Of a DNA stretch of 64,000 bases, positions 23,301-33,072 are shown one piece after another. Below the pieces are notes generated by a model, which worked only from the letters and a program-made list of their open reading frames with translations, made no database searches and was not told the DNA's origin. Position 1 is the stretch's first letter; each line of letters opens with the position of its first letter. Source of the stretch: Macrophomina tecta (Eukaryota; Ascomycota; Dothideomycetes; Botryosphaeriales; Botryosphaeriaceae); the NCBI GenBank assembly GCA_024180945.1, contig JAKSGN010000041.1, forward strand, positions 2,170,001 to 2,234,000. Direction: 5' to 3'. The position numbers and the translations under genes are program-made.

Positions 23301-23712
23301 GTCCTCCATACACGTCTGAAAAGTCGACTTTATGCTGAATGTGTGGTAGCCACCAGCAGGCGCTTTGAAGATCTCGGTCAGTAAGAGCACGTTTCATTAG
23401 AGGCTAGATTTTTTTCATCTGACATAGCTCCAGGAGGGACCTCGTGTCGTTTACGCAGACACGAAACGAGATCTGTTCTGGGAAAAGCCCATAAGCTTTT
23501 CTAACTACCTCAGGGCTGAAGACTGCAAATTTGACAAATATTTGAGTCAGTTTGTGGACAAGATCAAGGACAGTCCGCCTTCATTCGTGAACGATTCCAT
23601 GTGCAAGAGTTCATGGCTAGAGGAAAGGAAACGCTTGATATCAGATTTGATGCAAGAAATTCTGATCGTTCGAGGGGCCGAAGAGGACGGTTTAGAAGTA
23701 TCTAATGGCTGA
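20333..23712 (+). CDS. Ankyrin-repeat protein with fungal N-terminal helical domain and CHCSCH motif
   Basis: Six-exon model: 20333..20748, 20826..21390, 21441..21532, 21595..21806, 21859..23376 and 23459..23712, giving 1018 residues. All phases agree. The first four introns are clear; the last (GTCAGT donor, CGCAG acceptor, 82 bp) is less certain but joins two clearly coding segments. The N-terminus (MADPVSIASSIPTFATLPAV) is the start common to fungal STAND/ankyrin/HET-associated proteins. A Cys/His cluster sits at residues 203-213 (CGRGTCHCSCH). Ankyrin-like repeats run from about residue 440 to 700 (QSALHLAIRNPN, TPLMYSAIYGEIESTKALLG, MSALHHLN). The C-terminal third is helical, with a charged coiled-coil-like part around VVFLENRLEATWKEEQENIA. 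No nucleotide-binding site is seen, so this is not a complete NLR. It may be a sensor or signalling protein, but function is unknown. Confidence 0.82.
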
Positions 23713-24137
23713 GGAATTACAGGGTTGGTAATGTGTAGTGGTGTCACCATATAGGGCATATGTATACTACGGGAACACATCGCATTTGCTCCGGCTAGCT
23801 TCATTCTACTTCGTTCTGACAAGATGTGCGAAATACATGGAGAGGCATTGTAAACTCATTGTAGCTCGTTAAGCAAAACTTTGTCGGCCAGAAGAATACT
23901 TACGTTGATCGCATCAGCCACGAGCATTCAAACAATCCTTTTAGCGGTTTTGCGTATTATGGAGACCGCAGGACGATGTGGGACTGTTTAATAGTCTGGG
24001 TGGATGTCTCATCAAGTGAAAGAGATGCGAAGAGCTTCAGTATAATACGTCTACTTCCCGCAAACCACATACAGCCATTAAAACATATCCGGTGCTTGTA
24101 GTTCTATATAACCATCGATTTCAAATATTTTGATGCC
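23713..24137. other. Intergenic, AT-richer
   Basis: No gene seen. It holds the 3' region of the ankyrin gene and what was presumably the promoter of the decayed oxygenase. Confidence 0.5.
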
Positions 24138-26025
24138 ATGGGATCTACCGCTAATCCGGCTGATTACACCTGCAACGAGGCTGCCCCGCCTCTATCCGAT
24201 TACAGCCACTTTCCTGTGAACGTCCCATAGTCGGCGGCCTTTCCACGTGGTATTAAGCGGTATGGGAGTCTCCGGCATCGCCATGGCCACATATCTCAAG
24301 AACTTGACAAAATTCAAGCTCGAGATGTTCGAAAAGAATGCCGGCGTCGGTGTAACGTGGTTCGAGGACAATTATCTGAGTGCGGCATGCGACATTGCCA
24401 GCCATGTATACTAGTACACGTTCGCATGGGACCACAGTTGGAGTCGCCAGTCAGTGATATTACCCACCTCCTTCTGAGAATCCGATTGTGGTATATTGGT
24501 GGGCTGTGTGTAATGTATCCACCTTTTAGTGCTACCGCGAAGTGGCCGAGACGTTCGGTGTGCTTCTATATGGACACTTCAGCATCATCCCCTCTGATGC
24601 TACCTGCAACGGGGATCTGGGGAAGTGGAGAGTCATTGTTACCGGACTGGAAGGGCCTCTGAAGATGCTCGGCGACGTCTTCATCAATTCCAGTAGCATC
24701 TTGAACAACTTGGAATGACTCGAGGTCGAGAGGCTGCAGGACTTCGAAGGAAAGCTGATGCATACAGCAAATTTGGCATTATTACCTTTGAGGAATCGTA
24801 ACATCATTTGCTGATGCTGATAAATGATTCCTCCAGGGCAATTAGCATTTATGGAAAGGCGAGAAGGTGGCCCAGGTCAGGTCAGGTGCCTCTGGTGGCC
24901 ATGTTTTGTGTTCATTAGGGAAAGAGGCTGGGCTTGTCAAGCTTTTAGTCTGTTCGCCGACCTATATTTTACCCACCTGGGCTTTGGTGCTGAAGCTCAA
25001 AGATAAACGAGACGTTTACGTTCTTAACTCATGCTTAACTCACTCTACAAGGAGCTGAAATAATACTGGCCGGATTCCAAACAAAGAAAAACATGTATTC
25101 GTACGAACGAGGGTCACTGTACCCGATTTTGACTTCGAAAGAGTTTGAAGCGAGACATGAATAGGAATTTTACTGGAATGGAGAAAACCAGCCCTAGATA
25201 GCTGGAAACCCGCAAGGTTAGCGAAGCTGCGCCATTCTTTCAATGCCTCGGAAATGCGCGAAAGGCATAGAAATGATGCGTCAAATCATTGTGTCGAAAA
25301 CATTGCAAGAGAGGCTCGTTCCAAACTACGGCGGCACCATCTTTCTTCCACCTATTCACTCTTTACTCTTGTGTTCACACGAGCCGACTGAATATGTAAA
25401 CCCGGCTGACAATTCTGCTGGCTGTGCAGAAGGAAAATATGGAAGCCATCTCCGAACGAATTGTCCGCATTTCTTCCGAGGGAGTCCAGACAGTGGATGG
25501 ACAAGTCCACAACGTTGCCTCAATCATTTGTACCACTGGCTTTGGCTCATATTTTGCTCTCCACTGCAGATTTGGAGGTCAGAACCGGCTTGAATTGCAA
25601 GGAATGTGGAAGAACAAGTCGGCTGAGGGATATTTGGGCGTTTCTGTTGCCGGCTTCCTGAGCTACTGGACTAAGTAGGAGAAACCAGCGGGATCACTAT
25701 ACCTTCTGATCTATTCTGGCGACAAAAAGCGTGAGCTCATATGTTCACACTCTTCTTGGGTCCGAACTGCCCAATCGCCAGCACTTCATTAGTCCTGTGC
25801 ATTGAGTACACGAGAGTCCACGCCCTTGAAGTCAGCATCATATAATTGACTGTCCATGTTAGTGTGAAACACTTCTACCAAATGTTGCAGAAGATCCAGA
25901 GAGATCATATCGACAGTGTCAGGTTCAAGCGGTCCGTTGAGGCAGCCTTCAACGCATACGTTCAAGCCGTGCGTAAGGATCTTATGTAGACCGGTGGCTG
26001 CGAGAGGCGGTGGCTTCTCGCTGTG
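24138..26025 (+). pseudogene. Decayed Baeyer-Villiger-type flavin monooxygenase
   Basis: Fragments of a flavoprotein monooxygenase are colinear over about 1.9 kb, but interrupted by several stops and frame changes. In order: an N-terminal start at 24138 (MGSTANPADYTCNEAAPP); the FAD-binding Rossmann segment GMGVSGIAMATYLKNL and FEKNAGVGVTWFEDNY; CDIASHVY followed by TAG where the family has Gln; GDVFINSSSILNNLE and RLQDFEGKLMHTANL; ERIVRISSEGVQTVDGQVHN with IICTTGF; LELQGMWKNKSAEGYLGVSV; FTLFLGPNCPIASTS; and a C-terminal QMLQKIQRDHIDSV ... AFNAYVQAVRKDLM, stop, TGGCERR, where the family has a Trp. Two stops fit C-to-T or G-to-A changes (CAG to TAG, TGG to TAG). The intact enzyme would oxygenate ketones to esters or lactones using NADPH and FAD. 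No intact open frame remains. Confidence 0.85.
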
Positions 26026-26032
26026 ACCTGAG

Positions 26033-26360
26033 AAGCAGATGCTCCTCCGCCCAATGGTAGACGACCAGGACCTCACTCCCAACCCAACCATAGAGCCTTG
26101 CAGGCATTGGAAAGCGGCCGAAAACATGGCTTGGTGGACCGCGTAGCTCGTAGACAAAAGTCGGCACAGACGGCGTTTCACCAAACACAGCTCCTGCTCG
26201 TCTAAATGAAGTCGAAGGCCTGCCACCGACCTATCTCGACGTTGGGGCGTTGGACATCTTCCGCGATGAGGGTGTGCAATATGGCGCTCGACTGGTGGAG
26301 GCGAGCATAGATGCTGATGCTCACGCGTTTCGAGGAGTTCCGCATGCGTCCGAACATATA
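26033..26360 (+). pseudogene. C-terminal fragment of an alpha/beta-hydrolase (HSL-type esterase)
   Basis: Starting a few bases after the oxygenase relic, KQMLLRPMVDDQDLTPNP and HWKAAENMAWW resemble the mid-part of hormone-sensitive-lipase-type esterases. A TAG and a frame change follow, then PNTAPARLNEVEGLPPTYLD continuing as VGALDIFRDEGVQYGARL, which contains the catalytic Asp region, and then GVPHASE with the catalytic His. The N-terminal half, with the HGGG oxyanion motif and the nucleophile-Ser motif, is absent. The oxygenase C-terminus abuts the middle of the hydrolase, so a deletion probably joined two adjacent genes. BVMO plus esterase is a common functional pair: ketone to ester, then hydrolysis. 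Confidence 0.75.
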
Positions 26361-26502
26361 ACGGCAAACTCCAGGATAGCAAGACAGCCAATGACTTGAG
26401 ATCTTGGGCTGGTACAGGCTTCTAGACGGGGTGGGGATATCTTAATGGTATCAATATTTTGGATGAATTTCGCCATTCTCCCAGCCATTTTCTCAATTCA
26501 TG

Positions 26503-27030
26503 TCACTGGGGCCCCATTCCTCTGCTTCCCTGATAGATGCCGCTGTAGCCCTCAACAGGCTCGCTCATCTGATGTAACACAAGTTGGCCAAGTCGGGCGT
26601 TGTCATGCAATCGTAGACCAAAAGGATTGGTGACCTGCAGGAGGGCGCCAAGTACACCGCTATACCCACTATCCACGACACCAGCATGGAGAAGTGCGCC
26701 AGACCTGAAGAGGGAGCTGCGCACAAATATTTGGCCCATTGCGTCAAGAGGTACGGAGACAGTTTCGTTGAACTCGACCAGGTAAGATCCGACGGGGAGG
26801 TGAAGGCCTCTTTCGTCGGGGGCTGGGTGGTCCACGGCATCAGGCGCTGATACGGTTGTCGTGGTGGCAGCCTGACGGAGACTGTTATTAAAGTCCACTG
26901 CGCCTGCGGAGGTCCATTTGAGCAACCGCTTCAATGTCAAGTCAACGCCGCAGGGCTGAGGTTGGAGTGTTTCAGATATGACGCCCTTGATTATCTTGCG
27001 AGAAATGAGTGAGCGGCCGGGCAGGATCAT
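26503..27030 (-). CDS. dUTPase / dCTP-deaminase-like protein
   Basis: Intact single-exon frame of 175 residues (ATG at 27030, stop at 26503). It belongs to the trimeric dUTPase/dCTP-deaminase fold: it begins MILPGRSLISRKIIKGVISE and QPCGVDLTLK (compare QPxSxDLRL of dCTP deaminases). It continues with LVEFNETVSVPLDAMGQIFV, the RSSLFRSG motif, and LHAGVVDSGYSGVLGALLQV, then the C-terminal arm LGQLVLHQMSEPVEGYSGIY. The canonical family role is removing dUTP or deaminating dCTP. This lineage differs from the essential housekeeping eukaryotic dUTPase and resembles archaeal/bacterial-type sequences, so nucleotide activity is inferred. It lies between two pseudogenes and a secreted-protein gene and is the only intact gene in about 5 kb. 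Confidence 0.8.
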   Translation of the reverse strand: MILPGRSLISRKIIKGVISETLQPQPCGVDLTLKRLLKWTSAGAVDFNNSLRQAATTTTVSAPDAVDHPAPDERGLHLPVGSYLVEFNETVSVPLDAMGQIFVRSSLFRSGALLHAGVVDSGYSGVLGALLQVTNPFGLRLHDNARLGQLVLHQMSEPVEGYSGIYQGSRGMGPQ

Positions 27031-27309
27031 TTTTGGTCGCGTGCTGGAAATGTTGGGTGGAGTGGAGGAAGTCGTGCGCCGGGCCTTTTGCCACGCCGCG
27101 AGAACGTTGCTACAGTAACCCGGTAATCATCGGCAACCATGGACCCGACTGGAGTACGCGCATCTGAGGTGTGAATTGCGGAAGGTGTGCCATCGATCAA
27201 TCAATCAGCATGCAAGTAGAAGGTCATGGACTGCATGTTTGAGACGGTAGGTACACGGCCGATGTGATGCACGTTTCAATGATGTCCGGGGGATCTCGGG
27301 TTGGGAGCG

Positions 27310-27325
27310 TAGATTCTGTGCATTC
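27310..27325 (+). repeat. Copy 1 of a dispersed short repeat (TAGATTCTGTGCATTC)
   Basis: Exact 16-nt match to 33594-33609 on the same strand. Partial similarity continues on the left (GGAG.. in both). It could be a relic of a dispersed element. Both copies lie in gene-poor parts of the island. Confidence 0.5.
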
Positions 27326-28460
27326 GAATGAATGGTGTCAGTCTCGCACAGTGCTGTGGCGGAGAGGATATTCGAGGTGTAAAGCAGCACGGAGGGCGAT
27401 TTTGTTGATCTTTAAGGATGCTCGACTCCGATGGTGGTGGCCGTCGCCGCTGCTGCCTCGGGGTTACCCAACGAAGAGAGAGTACAGAGGGCAAGTCATC
27501 GTGCAGCCACCGGTGTCAAATGGAACGTCAAGTAAAAGAGAGGCATATGCGTTTAACAAGTCGAAGAGCTTGTTCTTTGCGTGATGGTATCAGCATACCT
27601 TCACCATGAGCCGCCCAGCTCACCCTACCTTCCCAATATCCCATCGTTGAGCGGGTAATAAATGGGCCATTCATGCCTTCGCCTTTTCGGCTTGGTGATG
27701 TTGCATTCGAACGATGAGACGTGCGCAATAGCAGAAAGTCGAGGAGCGAAAGCCGCAAGGACTCTGCCCAATTGGTCCAGCGTAAACTAGCTACTAAAGG
27801 GAGCTTAAGAGTACGTGGTTGTCGGCTTCAGATCCCAACAAACGTAAAAGCAGAAGTGAATGGATGTACATAAACAAGGCTCTGTCGGCTAAGGTCTGGA
27901 AATAGGCCTCTACAACTTTGCTTCGGAGGCTCATAGCTACATGGTGCTTATTTTTTACTCCTCTGCCAAGTCCGAAGGGGCTTATTCTGCACAAGACCAC
28001 CAACAGTCGAAAGATGCATTTCATTCAATGGCAGCAAAATTGTCCCTTCACTTACGGTAGTCCATGCTCTGCCAACGACGCCGCGCCTGGAGAAACTCTT
28101 CTCTTCGGATCTCCCAACTTTACTGTCACCCACCCTGGTAGTTCCCCCCGAGAGTAAGCGAAACTTCCACAAAACCTGCACGAGCGCCAGTGAATTAGTA
28201 ATTTTAGTTGTTTAAACAGCTGAAACAAGGCGGAATATCCCCGCTCAGAGGATTGGCACTAGGTCGCAAGTGGGCAGAGCTAGCCACGATCCAGCAGCTG
28301 CCTATGCACATTCGCAGCATATCGCACTGGCGCCCCCAGGACTGGAAGCCGCATGGTTCGTAGGGTGCTCGAGGATACAATGCACCGGAATTGCCTCGAC
28401 ATATTCTCGTATCGCATCATCATCGGCCAGCGGTCAAGTCAGGGTGCTCTCGAGTGACAG

Positions 28461-28470
28461 CTACATAAAC
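28461..28470 (+). promoter_or_regulatory. TATA-like element of the small secreted protein gene
   Basis: CTACATAAAC about 85-90 bp before the ATG at 28553. Weak match; the position is right for a fungal TATA element. Confidence 0.3.
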
Positions 28471-28552
28471 CCCTGAAGCCCTACCCTCGAAACACAACCC
28501 ATCAGTATCACCCTTCTGCGAGTAACATCCAGAACACAGAACAACCTTTAAG

Positions 28553-29056
28553 ATGCGTTTCACCGCCGCCCTTGCCTTCGCTGGTGCTGCAAGCGCAGCC
28601 GCCCTCCAGTCCCGCGCCACGAACTACCAGATCGTCGTCGACACGAGCGTCTGCAGCGATGAGAGCAACCTCAAGCCGCATATCACCGGTACCGGCGCCT
28701 ACGCTGGTATCGACTACGCCGGCCCGACGTGGAACGGCGTCTGGGTCTTCGATGTCCCGGCCGACTACCAAGGCCACGTCTGGCTGTACGATACCACGCA
28801 GCCGATTCCCACAGACGCCTTCGGCGTCTATGGCCTGGACTTCGAGATCTACAATTCCCCTACCGACGACAAGCCCAACAAGGCCACTTTGAAAGCCCTG
28901 GGCAAGGATGCGTCCGGCGTCAAGCCCGAGCCACTCACTTCAGCGGCCTTCGCGAGCCAGGTATGGGGCCAGATTACCGATTCGGTTCAGTCTTATAGTG
29001 GTGGCTCGATCGGCAGCACCATTGCGGGAGACGGGCTAAGGATTTATTACTGCTGA
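28553..29056 (+). CDS. Small secreted protein, unknown family
   Basis: Single exon, 167 residues. The N-terminus MRFTAALAFAGAASAAALQS is a typical cleavable signal peptide (likely cut after about residue 17-18). The mature part is acidic and rich in Asp, Gly, Tyr and Thr, with only two cysteines (Cys34 and the last residue Cys167), which could form one disulfide closing the domain. Beta-rich stretches such as GVWVFDVPADYQGHVWLYD are visible. Codon use is strongly GC3-biased, as for an expressed gene, and the upstream region has a TATA-like element. It lies beside the decayed oxygenase region. A candidate apoplastic effector or cell-wall protein; I do not recognise a family. Confidence 0.8.
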   Translation: MRFTAALAFAGAASAAALQSRATNYQIVVDTSVCSDESNLKPHITGTGAYAGIDYAGPTWNGVWVFDVPADYQGHVWLYDTTQPIPTDAFGVYGLDFEIYNSPTDDKPNKATLKALGKDASGVKPEPLTSAAFASQVWGQITDSVQSYSGGSIGSTIAGDGLRIYYC

Positions 29057-31712
29057 GCGCCACGCAAGCACTGGAAAGGACTTCTTTGTGCCAACAAAAA
29101 CGTGGTATCGAAGTACATGCGTGAGATGGTTAGCAGGACAAACCCTGGTTTAACAATGTATTCTGTCGCCGATCATCACATAATCCTCCAATCCATCGAA
29201 TCGGCTGCTCCTTCCTCTTTATTCACATCAGTGTGGATCTAGAGGACTACCAATTATCAGTTCCCTCCCCCCTGGGAGTCTTCTAAGGCCTGTACGCTAG
29301 TTTTTATTGGCCATCGTTACGCCAGCATGTGGGCCGGTAAATACAAATTACGACCAACCAATAATGCAGTCCCCAAGGTTTAAAGAGACAATAAAATACC
29401 TCTGAAAGTGGAATAAGTGGCAGAAAGCTCATGGAAGAAGAGAAGATGATAACCTTTTCCTCTGCCTTGGCCTCATACCTTAGCCTCATCCCTGCCCGTT
29501 ATTACATATTCATCAGTCCTTTCTTTTCGCCCGTGGCTTGAGCGGTTCAGCTGTTAAAATGACGGTTCATAAAAGTCACCATTGGCGTCTTCATACAACT
29601 CTTCCACACGCCAGCGCCATGCGCAAAAAATCTCGTCTGTGCCTTTTTTGATTCAAGGGCTCCACCACTTGTCGTGCAGAATTAGGCCCCCTCCAGCAAT
29701 ACCTTCGGCATTCGGGTACTATTGTTCCCTGCACCAGTCGAGACTCTAGCGGTGGCCATGGCATTTTGTACATCACAGCGATGGACGTAGTTGAGCAAAG
29801 ACTGTTTAAGCAAGGTCAGATCTAAGCGACCAGGAATATTGCGCACGACAACATGACGCTTAAATAGTCCACGCAAAAAGGCTTGAAAACCATCAGACAA
29901 GCCTTCATCTTATCATAGTTTTGTGTCTTGTTGAGCGAGTGTCACTGATTCAGGTCAATCTGCGGGGCTCCTGCCATAATATAGATACTTGGAAGAGATG
30001 ACTCTTCATCTCTCATGGGGCCATATCGATTGAGTGCCTTGTGGACCGCTACGGCAAACTCGTCGAATATGTCGTCCAGGCAGTCAACCCTCAACTCCGA
30101 AACTGTGCGGCTGCGATTTGATCAAGTGGTCCGCGGATGGCGCTGTACGGAAAGTCGAGGAAATTTATCGTGCTCCTGGAGCAGTCGACGATTTAGAAGG
30201 TATGCCGAACAGGCTATAGGCAAAAGCCCCTCCTGTCAGGAATGTCTGTATCAGGAAGGTAGTTTTCTAGCAAAATGCTGTCGCGTGGTGACGGGAAACT
30301 TTCTTGCCAGCCTTGGCTGCGTGGTATGCTCTCAGAAAACTGACCGAAGGTAGCAGAGCCCCATATGGCCACAAGGCCGGCTCTAATTATCACGGTATGA
30401 GGAGTATATCTTCCGCTTGATACTCCGTCTGATTCGTACTACTGGAGCTTGAACAATTTCGAAGGACCCCCTTGCTTCCAGGTGCCAAGACCGAAACCGT
30501 GGACCTGATAACTTTTTTTTCTGGCCCACTGCCCGGATCCGCTTTAATAGGTGTCTCGGATGAAACGCAAAGCAGTAACAGTAAGATCTTGCCCTACCAT
30601 CAGGCCAAGTTCGGCATCTGCGTCACCATTCAACCAGGAAATTATATGATCCTGCAGTTCCAACGGACGTACATGTGGCTCTTGTCTGAGACTTGATGAT
30701 GCCATGGACAAATATCTGGCGCATGTCTCAGCAATAGAGCTGCGGGTTCAGTTCGGTGCCCTGGTGAGATCAAGTCACTGCTGCGCCATTGTTTCGGGCG
30801 AATAAATTCTGCAAATGCCAATCTCCTGCAGTAGACAACCATGCCATAGTATACTCAACCACACTGCTGGCTACCATCAACTTTGTGGCCAGATGCCTTT
30901 TCCATATAGGTACTGCGTCCTGTCCGGTAGCTGGGAGGCAAGTACGGCCCATTCCCCGGTTACGTGCTTGTAAATGAACTACCTCTCCAGGAAGAGGTCG
31001 ACTGAAGCTTGAGTTTTCGGCCGATATCGGAGTTAGCAGTGCCAGAACTGTTTGCGAGGTGTAGCAATTGATTCTGGCTTCAAGCAATGAGAAAGTGGTA
31101 TTCATTCTGGCGAAAGCTGGTCGAAACACTACTTGAATAATTTATCCCAATCCACCAAGTTTTTATTTCCCATCTTACCTGATTTGGCGTGTGATTAGCA
31201 GTGGGTGAGCTCTTGGTTGTTATACTAATCTGAATACGTACAAAGAATGGACGGAGCGTCTTGAGGCCCACCATGCTTTGTCCTCGGTTATTGGGCCTGT
31301 GTATTAGTTGAATGAATAGAAGGTGAGCTTCGGATTCAAGCGCCAATATCACAGTAGTCTTGGCAGAGACATGGCTCCAAGCGACGTGGGGGTAGCACGC
31401 GACCAGCCACGGCCGCAACCCGTGATATCGGCGAGACCGGCCCCACCTTGTGAATCCTGAGTGCCGCTCATCCTATGAGACAAAGGCGCCTAGTCCTCAT
31501 GCAGCCTTTGCTACGTTTGGGGGGGTGTTTCGAGTCCGATCGGAGCGGGAGATTCCCACCGGCTCTGGCAAGAGACATCCGCAATTCGCAGGTTGGCAAT
31601 TCATTCACCTAGCACACCCACTCTCTCTCAAAATTGAATCCGCTTCTTTCCGCAGCTTCCGCGGATAGCGCTTTCCTGGAGTCCACCTTAGAACGGCTCC
31701 CCAAGCTTCGAG
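29057..31712. other. 2.7-kb gene-poor stretch with degraded-looking segments
   Basis: No intact gene. Some segments look like former coding sequence: a minus-strand frame around 29682-29900 (NIPGRLDLTLLKQSLLNYVH), a plus-strand run near 30018-30110 (CLVDRYGKLVEYVVQAVNPQ), and 30490-30670 (LPYHQAKFGICVTIQPGNYM). None can be assigned to a family, and all are bounded by stops. The base composition is closer to that of the oxygenase pseudogene than to neighbouring genes. Confidence 0.4.
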
Positions 31713-33072
31713 ATGACAGGCCAGGGATCCAGAAACTATGCGCCTGGAGCTACCACTGATTTAGACGACGAGGATTCTACCTCAACTTACAGAGCCCCTT
31801 CGGAGTCTTTCACTCCGCTTCCATCATTACCCGGGCCCGTACCACATGAAGAGCGTCGAAATTTGACCAAACCGGCTTTTCACTATGTCATGTACGTCGT
31901 CTGCAATGTGATGCTGGGCTTTGAGGACTGATGATCGACCTCGAAGCATCTGGATTGGCTTGAGCTCAAGTCTTGTTCTCTTCAACAAATGGATCCTTTA
32001 CGGCTCTGGATTCCCCTTCCGTAAGCCGATCGCCGCGTGAACGGAGTCGAGCTAACGGGACCCAGCTCTATTTCTGACCAGCTGTCATTTATTCTTCGCA
32101 ACACTTGTCACCCAAATCCTGGCCCGCTCGACCCGGTTGTTGGACTCCAGGCGGCATGTTCCCATGACATACGCGGTATACTTGAAGCACGTTGTTCCCA
32201 TTGCAGGTCACAACTCGCTGTCTTTGGTCTGTGGCAATGTCGTCTTCCTGTATCTGAACGTATCTTTTATTGAAATGCTCAAGGTGCTGCCACTTGTCTA
32301 GAAGATTAGAAACCGTTGTATTGACATTGGACAGGCCACCAACGCCGTTGCCACATTACTCGCAAGCTGGGCCCTTGGACTGACAACACTGAGCTTGCGG
32401 ACATTTGCTATTGTCTCAATAATCGTCGGGGGCGTCGCAATCTCCTCCTTCGGGGAGCTGAACTTCCACCTTTTCGGCTTCCTCATCCAGATCGTGGGAG
32501 TCGTGTGCGAAGCTTTCCGCTTGGCAATGGTCCAGCGTCTCCTGAGCTCCGACGAGTTCAAGATGGATCCGCTCGTCTCCCTCTACTACGTTGCCCCGGC
32601 GAGCACCTTCATGATAGGCATCGCGGCGTCCACACTCGAGTTTCCGAACATGACGCTCGCCGATTTCCGCCACATCGGTTTCGGAACGCTACTGGCCAAC
32701 GCTTTCGTCGCCTTCCTCCTCAACGTGTCCGTCGTGTTCCTCATCCGCAGAACCTCCGCAGTCGTCATGACCCTCTGCGACATCCTCAAGAATATCCTGA
32801 TCGTCGTGGCATCAATGGTATTGTTCCAAGATCAAGTCACCGTCACACAAGCAGTTGGCTTTGTCATTTCTCTCAGTGGGCTCATCTACTACCGGCTCGG
32901 TTCGGCAAATTTCGTTCATGTGGGTGGGAACATGGTGAAATTCTGGGAGGAATTAGGAGAGCAGCGGGCAATAGATGTCAAAGTCGCCGTGGCGGCCCTC
33001 TTTGTGTACGTTCTTGCGATATTGGTTGTCGGAGGGTACTTCTTCCACTCCTCGCAAATGGTCAGGACATGA
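31713..33072 (+). CDS. Triose-phosphate/sugar-nucleotide transporter family protein (TPT/DMT superfamily)
   Basis: Four exons, 31713..31891, 31947..32020, 32066..32283 and 32335..33072, give 402 residues with introns of 45-55 bp. Splicing restores the family sequence: HYVI + IWIGLSSSLVLFNKWILY, GFPF + PLFLTSCHLFFATLVTQI, and FIEML + KATNAVATLLASWALGL. About ten membrane segments are visible. Other conserved pieces are VCEAFRLAMVQRLLSS, MDPLVSLYYVAPAS, ANAFVAFLLNVSVVFLI and the TSAVVMTLCDILKN region. After a disordered 50-residue N-terminus, this matches the fungal TPT-domain (DUF250) transporters of the Golgi/ER that exchange nucleotide-sugars or phosphorylated compounds; the substrate cannot be read from sequence. 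An in-frame TAG inside the third intron shows that the 51-bp intron must be removed. Confidence 0.92.

Larger units (their letters stand above)
27031..28552. other. Intergenic, no gene recognised
   Basis: About 1.5 kb. Short open frames on both strands resemble nothing. It contains one copy (27310-27325) of a 16-nt sequence repeated at 33594-33609. The last 100 bp are the promoter of the small secreted protein. Confidence 0.5.

Noticed and set aside
25789..26391. 200-codon minus-strand frame in the esterase relic
   Set aside because: The plus strand carries the recognisable BVMO C-terminus and hydrolase motifs; the minus frame is a shadow.
29531..29580. Possible tRNA (GCCCGTGGCTTGAGCGG start)
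   Set aside because: No complementary acceptor stem and no B-box GGTTCGAATCC equivalent; not a tRNA.
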